Shown: positions 1 through 11,420 of the stretch, in pieces
How positions within the stretch are numbered: position 1 is the first letter of the stretch
Layout of the letters: each line of letters opens with the position of its first letter
Assembly (NCBI RefSeq): GCF_037325665.1
Contig: NC_090245.1
Span: forward strand, 103,022,014 to 103,086,013
DNA length: 64,000 nt
Direction: 5' to 3'
From: Littorina saxatilis
Lineage: Eukaryota > Mollusca > Gastropoda > Littorinimorpha > Littorinidae
The notes under the pieces: generated by a model
Database searches by the model: none
What the model was told of the DNA's origin: nothing
Seen by the model: the letters and a program-made list of their open reading frames with translations, nothing else
Program-made: the position numbers and the translations under genes

Positions 1-243
1 CTCTCTCTCTCTCTCTTTCTCTCCCTCCCTCTCTCTCTCAGTATCTCTCTCTCTCTCTCCCTCCCTCTCTCCCTCCCTCTCTCTCTCTCTTTCTCTCAGT
101 ATCTCTCTCTCTCTCTGTCTCTCTCTCTGTCTCTCTCTCTCCTCTCTCTCTCAGTCTCTCTCTCTCTATCTCTCTCCGGACTCCCTCCCTTCCTCTCTTC
201 CCCCAACCCCCTCTCTCTCCGAGTTCCTCCCCCTTTCTCTCTC

Positions 244-326
<83 letters not shown>
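1..326. repeat. (CT)n/(TC)n microsatellite, imperfect then pure
   Basis: Pyrimidine-only simple repeat. The first 240 bases are (CT)n broken by CCCT, TTTC and CAGTAT interruptions; from about 243 to 325 it is essentially pure (CT)n. Reading frames through it give only Arg-Glu runs and are not genes. Confidence 0.97.
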
Positions 327-329
<3 letters not shown>

Positions 330-1600
330 AAAGAAATGTTCTGATAAAAATAAATGAATTGACAATATCATGCACTGAAAAATATCCCCACTGTAGAAAC
401 AGTCACATGCTCAGATATCCCTCCTGAACCTAATTCATTTATCATTAAATCCTAAACATTATTTTGCTCTTGACATTGAATATATAGCATAGCTGGTTGT
501 GGTCACAAATGTCGGGATGATTTGGTTGTATAATATCATATATAATATATCACCCTTCGTTTTCTTAATGAAATATATGTAAACCAAATCCCGAATAGTA
601 AATCATCATCAGATATTGTCAGTCAACGCACTTTCAAAATGAACCAGATATATTTTTATTTCAACCTCTTCGTTATCGGGATCAGTCCACGTTGTTAAAT
701 TTATTAAAAAAATAAAAAAAAGAATGCACTCCATCTCAATTGATGTCAATAATAACTGATGCCTGTGTTTCGAGCATCTGGCGGAGCCCGAAATAGGCCC
801 TTGGCACTTCAGTCGTGTATTTTTAGACGTGTCAGGGCTTTGCTGCCTGTTGAAATGCGTCTAAATTTGGATAGATTATCTCGCTTTTGAGAGCACGTAA
901 TACATGTAGCATTGGAGAAGAAATCCCTTTGGTGTGAGCGAGAACAGTGGTGCAATGTAATGCCCATTGTTGTGTCCTGCGTCTCGGAGGCCGAAAAGAG
1001 AGAGCCAAAGACTGGTGATCACAAACGTGTGTGTCTTGGACATGTCCCAAGATGTGCTCATAATCAAATAGTTTTTTTGCCTTATCTATGAATGTTTGCT
1101 AGATTGTTTTGATTGTGCCGTTTTCTTTTCATTCTTTAAACTCTTCTTCTCTATCTTTTACGGTTTTTTTCTTTTTCGTAAGTTACTTGCTTATGACTGC
1201 ATATATTTCATCTTCTTGCTTGTGAATATTTGTTGTTATCTTTCTCTTTCCTCTTTTTTGTGTGGATACGTGGGCTCAATAAAACATTCGTTCGTTCGTT
1301 CGTTCGTTCTTTCTTGTACGTATTCTTTCTTTCTTTCATTCTTTCTTTCTTTCTTGCATTCATTTATTCTATTGACGATTTTGCATAGCAAATTTTACTG
1401 TTCCTATGCCTTGAAGTCTGAATCTTGTGTCCTATCAACACCCTCCCCCCTCCATCACCAAAACATCACCCAAACTTACCCTCTCAACACCCCCCCCCCC
1501 CCCCCGTATCTACGCATTTGTTGTATATATATTTCACAAGGTTTTTCAGTTTCTTGTCACTTCAGTTAAACGGTTGCGTGTCAGTGAAAAAGCCTGGTTC
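327..1600. other. non-coding, no gene seen
   Basis: AT-rich DNA without a credible coding frame. A possible retroposon tail sits near 1275-1310, where AATAAAAC is followed by (TTCG)n, and a (TTTC)n tract follows to about 1365. A poly-C run lies at 1490-1505. The open frame through 1096-1569 follows the (TTCT)n composition and is not a gene. Confidence 0.7.
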
Positions 1601-1603
1601 TCC

Positions 1604-1644
1604 ATGCTTGTGTGTGTGTGTGTGTGCGTGTGTGTGTGTGTGTG
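1604..1644. repeat. (TG)n microsatellite
   Basis: A (TG)n run with single GC interruptions that directly abuts the LINE fragment beginning at 1645. Confidence 0.9.
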
Positions 1645-2084
1645 CGTTCTGGACTCGTTGTAGGCCATGAAGGGATGAGGCTGGGAGACCAGCCAGAAGG
1701 GAGTTGCAGTAGTCCAGACGACTGAAGATGAGGGAGACAACCAGCTTGACACAGGCGTCGTGGTAGCGACGGATGGAGGCGATGCGTCGTAGGTGGAAAA
1801 AGCAGGTCTTGATGATGAAGGAGATGAGTGTCTGCATGGAGAGAGTGGAGTCGAGAAAGACGCCAAGGCTCTTGACAGCAGGGGAGAATGGAACAGTCGC
1901 GTCATCCAGCTGGAGGTCGGTCACAGTGAGGGAAGCAATCTTCTGTCGTGTTCCAACGAGAAGGGCCTCCGTCTTCTCACTGTTCAGCTTCAACTTGTTC
2001 TCAGTCATCCAGTTCTTGATGTCAGTGAAACAACTGGAGATGGATCCCAAGAGATGGTCAACGTCCTCCGGCTTGGTGCATGTA
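1645..2084 (-). mobile_element. CR1/L2-like LINE, internal reverse-transcriptase fragment
   Basis: On the minus strand this reads as the C-terminal part of a non-LTR reverse transcriptase, from KPEDVDHLLGSISSCF to SRLDYCNSLLAGLPASS and LQRVQNA. It matches 13760-14200 of the longer LINE in this window almost word for word, so it belongs to the same family. Both ends are cut: the catalytic core upstream and the 3' end downstream are missing. It lies between a (TG)n tract and another repeat, so it may be a captured piece and not a normal 5'-truncated insertion. Confidence 0.88.
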
Positions 2085-2095
2085 CTGGAAAAATC

Positions 2096-2345
2096 GTCAT
2101 GAAACTTTACATACACATTCTTCCACATGATATTTATTCGTTATTTTTGGATAAAATATAATGTCTTTGATGACGTTATACCCGGCTTTTCGTGAAAGCC
2201 AGGACTATAACGGCCCATTTTTCAATCAACATTTAATTGACTGAACTTTTGGTCAAGCAATCTTTGACTCAGTCCGGACTATGGAATGGCATTTCGATTC
2301 CGAAGTCCGGACTATGGAATGGCATTTCAAATCCGAAGTAAAGAA
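2096..2345 (-). repeat. interspersed repeat, family shared with 6880-7240
   Basis: The reverse complement shares blocks with 6880-7140, in the same order: CCATAGTC, actgag-tcaaaga, gaccaaaa, AGTCCTGGCTTTC, ATCAAAGACATT and GTAAAGTTTCAT. A roughly 30-bp unit containing GTCCGGACTATGGAATGGC occurs twice (about 2274-2304 and 2305-2335). The block ends exactly where the LINE fragment starts. No coding capacity. Class unknown; a non-autonomous DNA element is likely. Confidence 0.6.
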
Positions 2346-2399
2346 ACAGATAAATGAGCTTGTTGTTTAATTTATAAAACAATCTATATAAAATTAAAA

Positions 2400-2807
2400 T
2401 CAATCAATCAATCAATCAATCAATGAGTCTTATATCGCGCATATTCCGTGGGTACAGTTCTAGGCGCTCTGCAGTGATGCCGTGTGAGATGAAATTTTAT
2501 ACGGCCAGTAGATTGCAGCCATTTCGGCGCATATTTACCTTTCACGGCCTATTATTCCAAGTCACACGGGTATTATTAACTGTGCCTAAGCAATTTTGCC
2601 AGGAAAGACCCTTTTGTCAATCGTGGGATCTTTAACGTGCACACCCAATGTAGTGTACACGGGGGGAGGTTCGGACACCGAAGAGAGTCTGCACACAAAG
2701 TTGACTCTGTGAAATAAATTTCCGCCGAACCTGGGATCGAACTCACGCTGACAGCGGCCAACTGAATACAAATCCAGCGCGCTACCAACTGAGCTACATC
2801 CCCGCCA
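2400..2807 (-). mobile_element. tRNA-derived SINE (family A), full length
   Basis: Read on the minus strand it starts with a tRNA-like head: A-box region GTAGCTCAGTTGGTAGCGCG and B-box GAGTTCGATCC. A central block follows (TGTGCACGTTAAAGATCCCA, then GACAAAAGGGTCTTTCCTGG). The 3' domain contains TAGAACTGTACCCACGGAAT and the element ends in (TGAT)n. The same element occurs on the + strand at 38243-38656. The tRNA-like head is not a functional tRNA gene, because the acceptor stem does not close. Confidence 0.92.
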
Positions 2808-3570
2808 TGTGAGCAATTGATTCAAATGTCATTGCATTGTATTCCAAAGCCTTTCTTGAATACAAAAATATATAGCTGTCATGTTAACTGAAAATGTGCT
2901 CACAATTAAAAAAAAGAAGAAGTATTTAGGTACTACATTTTCACGCTTCGCGGAGACAAGCATGGCCCGTCTCGGTCTTCGGGTTTCGGCTATCCAAGCC
3001 TTACTACACAAAGTCTCGGTAATGATATTTTAGTGTCAGGCCTACAGTCATATTGAATAAAGATGTTTTAATATCGTTTCAAGCGATTGTCATATGTTGC
3101 TGTCACTGAATTTATTATATGGATGGAGGTTGTTTGATTTTGCGAATGATGTCTTTTTGAATGGTCAAAGTGAGTATTCTCTCATGAAATTGAACTCCAA
3201 ATCACTTTCAGTGCAGGAGTTGAGCGTGAGCGTATCTTGCGGGCTTCGATCATAGCAGAAAATCATAGGACAACCTCTTGACAGATACGTCAGGAAAGCA
3301 CGTCACTGATGAGCGATGTTACTTTTGGCACATTTCAATAATGATTCAGAATGAAATCCGAGCGCCTGAGGTGTGAAATCTGACACATTGTGACCAGACT
3401 GTGAATGCTGCAATCACGTCTGTTCTCTCAGGGACAGGCACGTGCCCAGACACACACAGGCGTTGTAGACACATACGCACCTGGACAAACAAATAGACAC
3501 GATAGAGAGACACCAGAGGCAGAGGCATAAGAAGAACTTTGTACAGAGACAGGCTTTTGCTGCCCAAGCG
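2808..3570. other. non-coding, no feature seen
   Basis: No recognisable gene, terminal repeat or tandem array. The short open frames on both strands have no family features. Confidence 0.6.
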
Positions 3571-3587
3571 TCAGGCAGACAAATAAG

Positions 3588-3615
3588 CGCACGCACGGAT
3601 GCACGCACGGACGCA

Positions 3616-3702
<87 letters not shown>
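3588..3702. repeat. (GCAC)n and (CA)n microsatellite
   Basis: A (GCAC/GGAC)n tract passes into about 34 units of pure (CA)n. It ends in the AT-rich (AT)n stretch that borders the Helitron-like repeat at 3711. Confidence 0.95.
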
Positions 3703-3709
<7 letters not shown>

Positions 3710-3710
3710 A

Positions 3711-4129
3711 CTAGATGATTACCCGCTTCGCCGGGTACCGGCTTCGCCGGAAAGAAGTAGAGTCGAATACCAGGCTGCGCACGAAGGAAAGCAGATAAAC
3801 GCGCAAAACACTGGAGACCTTCTAAAAATAGTAACGTGCGGTGACCTTCTAAAAATAGTAACGTAGTAACGGGAATATGGATTGACGCCACACGGAGGAA
3901 GGGAGATAATCGCGGCTGAAAACACTGGAGAAGATAAGGAAGAGTTACTGGTAGTGGATCCCGACAAAAAAACAAAAAAACAAAACAAAAATCGGTTCAG
4001 CGCGCACAGCGCTGCGCGCTGAGAGCACGTGTTGAAATATCTCATCGATGAGGTTGTGTCCGGGGTGCAGCTGAATACTGACTCCAAATTTGAAAAAGAT
4101 CCACCGAGAACTTTGGCCGTGCATCGCGG

Positions 4130-4164
<35 letters not shown>

Positions 4165-4193
4165 GACACAAGTCGTATATATATATAGATATA
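3711..4193 (-). mobile_element. Helitron-like non-autonomous repeat, copy 1
   Basis: Starts on the + strand with CTAGATGATTACCCGCTTCG. Read from the minus strand, this is a GC-rich hairpin (ACCCG-GCGAAG-CGGGT) followed by AATCAT and terminal CTAG, as in Helitron 3' ends. The other end is (CA)n plus an AT-rich stretch; its minus-strand reading begins TCTATATATATATACGAC, consistent with a 5'-TC end. The core contains GCTGCGCGCTGAGAGCACGT and GAGAACTTTGGCCGTGCATC, shared with every other copy here. No ORF. Helitron assignment is an inference from the ends. Confidence 0.65.
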
Positions 4194-4590
4194 CTAGATG
4201 ATTACCCGCTTCGCCGGGTACCGGCTTCGCCGGGAAGACGTAGAGCCGAAGGTGAGTGGTGCACCGTACGCCGGCTTCGCCGGGTACCCGGTTTCGCCGG
4301 GTGAGTGGCGCACCGTACGCGATTGACGCCACACGAAGGAAGGGAGATAAACGCGCAAAACACTGGAGAAGATAAGGAAGAGTTACTGGGAATGGATTAC
4401 AGAAAAACCATAAAAACCAAAATCGGTTGTTGAAAATTTTCATCGACCAGATTGTGTCCGGGGTCTACCTGAATATGCCCACCAAATTTGAAGCAGATCC
4501 ATCGAGAACTTTGGCCGTGCATAGCGAACAGACAGAAAGACAGAAAGACACACAGACACCCACAAGCCGTATATAGATATAGCTATATAC
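4194..4590 (-). mobile_element. Helitron-like non-autonomous repeat, copy 2 (head to tail)
   Basis: Begins with CTAGATGATTACCCGCTTCG directly after copy 1, so the two stand head to tail. The terminal hairpin motif GGCTTCGCCGG is repeated three to four times in the first 110 bases. The shared core follows (TTTGAAGCAGATCCATCGAG), then AGACAG-type short repeats and the AT-rich end. Confidence 0.62.
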
Positions 4591-4715
4591 ACAGGCAGAC
4601 AGACACACAGACAGGAAGGCAGTTAGGCAGGCAGGCAGACAAGCAACCAGCCAGCCAACCAGCCAGCCAGCCAACCAGACGTAAAAACACACACACACAA
4701 ACACACACACGCACG

Positions 4716-4747
<32 letters not shown>

Positions 4748-4748
4748 T
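4590..4748. repeat. (CAGG)/(CCAG)/(CA)n simple repeat
   Basis: Tetranucleotide runs of CAGG, CAGA and CCAG, then (CGCA)n and (CA)n. The coding frames through it are composition artefacts. Confidence 0.9.
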
Positions 4749-4892
4749 TCTGAGCTAGTTGTCTAATCCCTTTTACCCGATTCCCAGTCCGAATGATAGT
4801 GGATGGTGAAACCGAATCCTTTCTGAGAATCGTAACTAGTTCTCGGGTGGCAGGTTCTGGTTCCGCATAAATTATCTTTGCCTGCGCGCGAA

Positions 4893-5135
4893 AAGAATGT
4901 TGGTTATGTTTGGTCATAGTATGTTTGTTTATGTTTGGTCGTTATCTTGCCTGTGCGTGTATTGTATGTTTGGTCGCTTTCTTTGCCTGTGCATGTATAG
5001 TTTGTTGGTTATGTTTGGTCGGTTTCTTTGCCTGTGCGTGTATAGTATGCTTGGTCGATGTATGTATTGTAAAGCGCTAAGAGTAGACATTTTTCTAGAA
5101 TAGCGCTATAAAAGTTTGCATTATTATTATTAAAT
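4893..5135 (+). repeat. short tandem repeats leading into a (ATT)n retroposon tail
   Basis: About four imperfect units of 35-50 bp built around ATGTTTGGTCG and TTGCCTGTGCGTGTAT. They are followed by TAAAGCGCTAAGAGTAGAC, TAGCGCTATAAAAG and a final (ATT)n. The last part resembles a SINE/LINE 3' tail; reversed relatives with (ATT)n ends occur near 22458 and 40578. Confidence 0.7.
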
Positions 5136-5468
5136 TATCTTTCTCACAGGCGTAATGTGAAACAGGGTAGATGGAAGTTGGGGTGGGGTGAAAGCGCATC
5201 TCCCTAATCATTGAAAAAAAATGATGATAGTTTTATTCGACTGGAGAACCGAAACATCCACCCCTATCTCTCCCTCCACCCCCTACACTCTCCATCCACT
5301 CCGTATCAAGTTATCTGACTGGTGTCTCTATTCGGACCGTTCTGTCTCATTTGGCAGCGTAATGTGTCCCACAATACACTCGACAGTTTTCTGTGTTTCA
5401 TGCATGAGCCCAAACAATACCATTTGCGAATAGTCTGTGCAGCTTGAGAGGAAAGAAGACAACGTCAT
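5136..5468. other. non-coding, no feature seen
   Basis: No supported gene or repeat structure. Confidence 0.55.
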
Positions 5469-5797
5469 TACACCCCCGGTATAGGGGTGTGTATAGGATT
5501 CGGTCCATGTGTTTGTTTGTTTGTTTGTGTTCGCATATAGATCTCAAGAATGAACGGACCGATCGTCACCAAACTTGGTGAACAGGTTCTATACATTCCT
5601 GAGACGGTCCTTACAAAAATTGGGACCAGTCAAACACACGGTTAGGGAGTTATTGGTGGATTAAGATTCTACAAGGACTTATAGAGGAATATATTAATGG
5701 TGAAAGGGAAATAACCTTCTCAGTTGGTGGCAGTGAGAATGGTTATTTCCCTTTGACCAACGGGGGTGTTTTTCCTACCTCGGAGGAATTTCTTGTT
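5469..5797 (+). repeat. hairpin-bearing interspersed repeat, copy 1
   Basis: Starts with the palindrome ACACCCCCGGTATAGGGGTGT and ends with TCGGAGGAATTTCTTGTTA. Copy 2 at 9935-10286 is colinear and nearly identical, including CAAGAATGAACGGACCGATC and GAGACGGTCCTTACAAAA. Inside is a perfect inverted repeat AAAGGGAAATAACC (5703-5716 and 5741-5754) around a 24-base loop. The loop is reverse-complemented relative to copy 2. No ORF; class unknown. Confidence 0.85.
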
Positions 5798-6058
5798 ATA
5801 TATACGACTGACTTGTCACAGTGTGCACTTTAGGGAACGGTATCAAATCCTAAACCGTGTGGTTGATATCCATCACAGGCTGTGCACACAATGTTTTGTT
5901 ATGCGAAGATGAGAAGATTATGTGGTGACATCTTGTATCGAAAGTGCCACAAGTGGGACAGTTGGTAAGCAATGCAGAATTGAAGCTGATTTTGTCTGTC
6001 TGTGTATCTGTGTCTGTATGTTTCTGTCTGCCCATCTTTCAGTCAGTCAGTGCGTGCC

Positions 6059-6456
<398 letters not shown>

Positions 6457-6875
6457 GTAGAACCCACGTCCGTTGGTATTTGTGTGTCTGTTTGGGCAAT
6501 TGCGTGAATGCGTCAGCGGGGATGAGTATGAACCTGAGCGAGAACTCGTTTCTTCTGTACGGCGCAAACACTCCTGTTTTCTTGGACTTTCGGACAACAG
6601 AACTTGGCACGAAATAGCACTGAACTGACCTCCTGGATAACCAGATGACAATCCCCCCCCCCTCCCCCGCGCCCAACCCAAACCCCTGAAATAACAACAA
6701 CCGGAAACCAAGAAAAAACAAGTCGCGTGAAGCGATATTAAAACATTTCGTCAATCTGTCGACCTGAAACAAAAAAAGGCAAAAACCAACTTTCTTTAAA
6801 TATTGAATTCAGTGAACAATAATAAAAAAATTAGCAATCCATTTTGAATATCAAATTGAACATTTAATTGTAATT
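6457..6875. other. non-coding, no feature seen
   Basis: No supported gene. A short C-rich run lies at 6652-6669. Confidence 0.55.
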
Positions 6876-7245
6876 AGAATGTTGATAACTTTAATGACCA
6901 AACTCATTCAGAAGTTTTTAAGCTTCCAAGCTTAAATGCAATCCCATAGTCCTGACTAACTCAAAGACTGAGCGACCAAAATGTCAATCATTTTGATTAA
7001 AAAATGAGGGCGTGGCTTTCCATAAAAACCGGATATTAGGACTGGTCATCAAAGACATTTATCGAAATAATGAAAAATGTATGTGGGGATATAATCTGGA
7101 GGATTTTTTTGGTAAAGTTTCATACAGATCATCTGTCAATTAGTATTCTGAGAATCGCTCTACACAGACAAACACACAGACACACAAGACACCCACACAT
7201 ACGCCACCATCCTCGTCTCGATTCCCCGTCTATGTTAAATCTTGA
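6876..7245 (+). repeat. interspersed repeat, family shared with 2096-2345
   Basis: Shares ordered blocks with the minus strand of 2096-2345 (CCATAGTC, CAAAGACTGAG, GACCAAAA, CATCAAAGACATT, GTAAAGTTTCAT). It continues further, through CTGAGAATCGCTCTACACAG, an ACACAGAC-rich stretch and CCTCGTCTCGATTCCCCGTC. The longer copy suggests that the other one lost its tail at the LINE junction. Confidence 0.6.
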
Positions 7246-7375
7246 CTGAAGATAAGAGACAGCCATCCTTTCCCTAACCCAAAACACAATCAATATTTAC
7301 ATCAATATATCCATACGCTGTGCATCTAAAGATGTCTCTTTCACTCCTAGAAACCCATATACAGATTACCTGACC

Positions 7376-7436
7376 CCCATCCCCCCTCCCCCCTCTCCCC
7401 CCCCACCCCCTCCCCATCCCCCCCCCCCCCCACCCC
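7376..7436. repeat. poly-C-rich low-complexity tract
   Basis: C and CCCCT/CCCCA runs over 60 bases. Confidence 0.9.
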
Positions 7437-7661
7437 CTCTTTGCCTAAATGACATAACAGGCACATTTTATCCACGCAGAATTGACGGATGCCTTTCCAC
7501 GACGTATTCCTTTCAACCGATATCAAATATAGTATGCAGCATCTGTCGCAAACAAACTGTGGAATATTTGCTTTTGGCTACAATACTGTTTTACGGTGAC
7601 AAGTTTCCGCTTGTTCAGCCTGAGCAGGAAAACTGATAGCAAACTGTCTGAGTTATAGTGA

Positions 7662-7831
7662 CAGAGAGAGACAGGCAGACAGACAGACAGACGAACACAA
7701 ACAGCAAGACAGATAGACAGACAGACACACAGACAGACAAACAGACCGACGGAAGAACGGTCGGACAAACAGACAGACGGACGGACAGACAAACAGATAG
7801 ACAGGCAGACACACAGACAGACAGACAGACT
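7662..7831. repeat. (GACA)n tetranucleotide repeat
   Basis: Imperfect (GACA)n with GACG, AACA and GATA variants. Confidence 0.95.
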
Positions 7832-8568
7832 TTTGTTGATCTGTGTACTCGCTCTATATTTTCCTTTAACTACAATCTGTTACTTATCGTACTAAAACGT
7901 ATTTCTAAAAGTCTATCTTAAGATTTGATTGAGAGGGAAAACCATGCTTAGTAAAAATAATATAAAGGGTTTTTAACCAACTTCCTGCTTAAACACTCAT
8001 GATAATGACAAATCAAGACTTAGCCATGCTAGTCCAGACATTGTGGACGTTGATATAAATACGTAGGTACGATTGATATATACATAATACATAGGTTGAT
8101 ATGAATAAATAGGTTAATATAATTACAAAGGTTGATATGAATACAAAGGTTGATATAAATACATAGATCGTATATGTATCAGTCTTTGGGAAAACGACAT
8201 TGACGTGACTATGGTCAACTGTAGCCTACTTTGATCAAATACGACAACTACCGAAGTTTGTGTGTAAAGCTTTGTAGTTGTTTTTAAATTGTTTAAGGCC
8301 AAAGTATAGCTCTTAAAATGACCCATAGATATAGGCACTTTAATTGTAGCCCTTCTGTATTGTTGCACATTCGTGTTCCTACCCCAACAACTTGTTTTTT
8401 GCTGACAGACTGAAAAGCTTTAGACTTGGCAGAAGGCATGGTTTCGTATGACAAGAACGATATAATGATGTCGTTTCACATTGTCGTTTTGTTTCCCGCT
8501 CCTCTCCCACGCTTCATTGAACAAACAAGTCAAAGTTTTCGTAGCAACCAAAACGCCTATTTTTTTGA
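7832..8568. other. non-coding, weak short tandem repeat
   Basis: Four to six degenerate units of about 25 bp around AGGTTGATATGAATACATAG lie between 8050 and 8170. Nothing else is recognisable. Confidence 0.55.
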
Positions 8569-8853
8569 TCTCTCAGGTCAACTAATGTGAAGACCTGCTA
8601 GTGGCTTATCCCCCTTCGTGTGTACACGCAAGCACAAGACCAAGTGCGCACAGAAAAGATCCTGTAATCCATGTCAGAATTCGGTGGGTAATAGAAACAC
8701 AAAAATACCCAGCATGCTTCCTCCGAAAGCGGCGTATGGCTGCCTAAATGGCGGGGTAAAAACGGTCATACACGTAAAATTCCACTCGTGCAAAAACACG
8801 AGTGTACGTGGGAGTTTCAGCTCACAAACCCAGAAGAAGAAGAAGAAGAATCA
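8569..8853 (+). mobile_element. SINE (family C) with (AAG)n tail
   Basis: Contains CCTTCGTGTGTACACGCAAG, CATGCTTCCTCCGAAAGCGG, TGCCTAAATGGCGGGG and GTACGTGGGAGTTTCAGC, and ends in (GAA)n. A second, partial copy with the same CTTATCCCC...GTGTACACGCAAGCACAAGACCAAG order lies reversed in ELL intron 1 (about 19975-20175). Two independent copies plus the simple tail support a short retroposon. Confidence 0.78.
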
Positions 8854-8921
8854 AAAAACGACGCTTGTTGCTATTACCTCAACGTGTCCATCCGCATGCT
8901 TAGGCCAAATAAAAATATATG

Positions 8922-9138
8922 CTTGTTTAGGGTAACCCGACCGACCCTATTTTCCCCCGCCGACCCTAAAACTATTTTTCTTCATTTCTCAAAAAACACA
9001 TAACTTTTGGCACATTTTGCGAACTATACCGAGACTAAGGGAAATAACTTCCTTTAAAAATCGACTGAATTAAAAATTTAAAAAGAAAGCCGACCTACCG
9101 ACCCTCTATCTTGTGTGGTGACGTTACCCTAAACTAAC
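8922..9138. mobile_element. MITE, TTAGGGTAAC-type TIR, copy 1
   Basis: Left end GTTTAGGGTAACCCGACCGA is mirrored at the right by GTTACCCTAAACTAAC. A CCGACCGACCCTA block near the left end and CCGACCTACCGACCC near the right end also occur at 15556-15725. AT-rich interior, no ORF. Confidence 0.75.
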
Positions 9139-9699
9139 ATACCGTTTTGTTTGGCCTCACAAATGCGCGAAAATGTTCCGCTTTGAAGTGTTTCATTCAG
9201 TGCGAGAGAAACACCATACTCGTGGAATCATTTCTCCCGGCCCACTATTTTTTGTGCACGGTCAAAAGATAATTCCCACAAGTATACAGTTTCTTATCGT
9301 TAGAAAAGTCACGACATAATTTTTTTCGCTTGCGTTTCAAGAAATACATTGAGGAAAACATGGATGCGGAGAGTGTATTCTTTTTTTTTGCAATATCGAA
9401 AGTGAAATACATTTCAAAAGGAGAGTTCATACTCTAGACTATAGAGTTCCGGCAAAGAAATGCATGCACATTCCTCCCCCCCCCCCCCAAGAAGTTACTT
9501 TATTACCAACACCCCACTCGTTTCCCTGAAATCCTAGGAATATGAAGAAGTTTGAAGACTTATTATTGAATGCTTACTTGTTTGTCTGCTCTCCTTCGTT
9601 TTGACATTTGGACCATCATTCATTTCACTTCATACTTCATTCGAGTCGCTTCCTCCAAAAGGAAAGCCAGCAGCAAGAAGAGTCGCGCTACCCATGTGT
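9139..9699. other. non-coding, no feature seen
   Basis: Only a poly-C run (9475-9488) stands out. Confidence 0.55.
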
Positions 9700-9865
9700 G
9701 CGCGTGTTTTAGGTGTAATCTGTGCACAGACACTGGCAGAATGACCGAGGTCTTTTACGTGCCACGGCGTTAACACGGGGTGGGACATGGATACCGTCTG
9801 TGAGTCATCACACAAATAAAACCCGTGTCCGCCTGCGTCTGGGGATTCGAACCACTGCTCAGCTA
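9700..9865 (+). repeat. interspersed repeat with B-box-like end (family V)
   Basis: GGCAGAATGACCGAGGTCTT, GGGTGGGACATGGATACCGT and a terminal GGGGATTCGAACCACTGC. The same blocks occur in the same order reversed at 26240-26460. GATTCGAACC resembles a tRNA B-box or its complement, so a SINE relic is likely. Confidence 0.65.
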
Positions 9866-9934
9866 CCAGACTCCTACTTGCATAACAAGATCATGTATTT
9901 CTTGTTTTTCCTTGTTTTCTGTGTGTGTGCTTTT

Positions 9935-10286
9935 TACACCCCCGGTATAGGGGTGTGTATAGGATTCGGTCGATGTGTTTGTTTGTTTGTTTGTTTGTTT
10001 GTTTGTGTGTTTGTGTTCGCATATAGATCTCAAGAATGAACGGACCGATCGTCACCAAACTTGGTGAACAGGTTCTATACATTCCTGAGACGGTCCTTAC
10101 AAAAACTGGGACCAGTCAAACACACGGTTAGGGAGTTATTGGTGGATTAAGATTCTACAAGGACTTATAGAGGGACATATTAATGGTCAAAGGGAAATAA
10201 CCATTCTCACTCAGTCACTGCCACCAACTGAGAAGGTTATTTCCCTTTGACGGGGGTGTTTTTCCTACCTCGGAGGAATTTCTTGT
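9935..10286 (+). repeat. hairpin-bearing interspersed repeat, copy 2
   Basis: Colinear with 5469-5797. The internal inverted repeat AAAGGGAAATAACC lies at 10189-10202 and 10235-10248. Its 32-base loop matches the reverse complement of the loop in copy 1, with 8 extra bases. (GTTT)n expands near the left end. Confidence 0.85.
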
Positions 10287-10363
10287 TTTTGTTGGCATCT
10301 TACTTTTCTTGTTCCTTTGTGTGTCACTAGTTTCCTTGTGCTTGTTCAGCGGTGAAGAATTCA

Positions 10364-10402
10364 GTGACAGTGACAGTGACAGTGACAGTGACAGTGACAG
10401 TG
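10364..10402. repeat. (GTGACA)n hexanucleotide repeat
   Basis: Six to seven clean units of CAGTGA. Confidence 0.95.
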
Positions 10403-10845
10403 CCATTTGGCGCACATTACCGCTTTCCAAATCCATGTTCAGATATCACACTTTTTTTTCTTCGTACTGTAGAGTAGAGTATTCTTTTCAAGTTGTATCT
10501 TTTTCCCGTAACATTGCAGGTTTCAGTATCAGTGTCATTCTGACGCTGTGCACTGTTTCGGTGTTTGTGCTTCCGGAGTCAATTTTAGATGTCACAGTTT
10601 TTCATATAATGCACTATGCTTTTCTTTTCAAGTTGACAGTTTTCCTGTGAACATTTGAAATTATTGTAACAGAAGTTTTCTTTCCTTGTGTCGGGAGTTG
10701 TTTGTTTTCGCTTGAATTTGTAGGCCTTGTTAGGTTTTATTTTACCCACGTCTAATGTTAAAGGCTTCGTCTGTTGCATTTTGCTCTTGTGAGTTTTCCT
10801 GTAATTGCATCATTTCCGTTTGGAAAATGAAACAAAGATCTGTTT

Positions 10846-11045
10846 NNNNNNNNNNNNNNNNNNNNNNNNNNNNNNNNNNNNNNNNNNNNNNNNNNNNNNN
10901 NNNNNNNNNNNNNNNNNNNNNNNNNNNNNNNNNNNNNNNNNNNNNNNNNNNNNNNNNNNNNNNNNNNNNNNNNNNNNNNNNNNNNNNNNNNNNNNNNNNN
11001 NNNNNNNNNNNNNNNNNNNNNNNNNNNNNNNNNNNNNNNNNNNNN
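10846..11045. other. assembly gap (200 N)
   Basis: Exactly 200 N. A round number like this usually stands for a gap of unknown length. Confidence 0.99.
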
Positions 11046-11420
11046 GTTTATTTGTTAAATGTACATGGCAGGATTATTATGAACTCGCTAGGTTCGCTTA
11101 CATGCAGACGGTTTGAATTTCTAAACCGTGCAAAAGCCGCATCGAGCTCAATTATTGGCAGCCATCTCTTTTACCCCCAATAACGGGCTGCACAATAATA
11201 TGCTCCGATATCTCGTACGATCTTTAGAACCAACCGACAGAGCGTGAAAGCCGTGAGTGTGATATACAAATATATCGGCCGTTACAGCCCGTACAGATAG
11301 CATTGATAGCTGAGCTTTCAAGCAATACTGATTTACGAGCGTATTTGTTGTTGTTGTCGTTTCTTCCCCCTGCTGTCAGTGCAATGACCAACAGCGCTGG
11401 TGTATAATTATATAATTATA

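Noticed and set aside
1096-1569. 157-codon open frame as a membrane protein
   Set aside because: The hydrophobic Phe/Leu/Ser runs follow directly from (TTCT)n and T-rich DNA.
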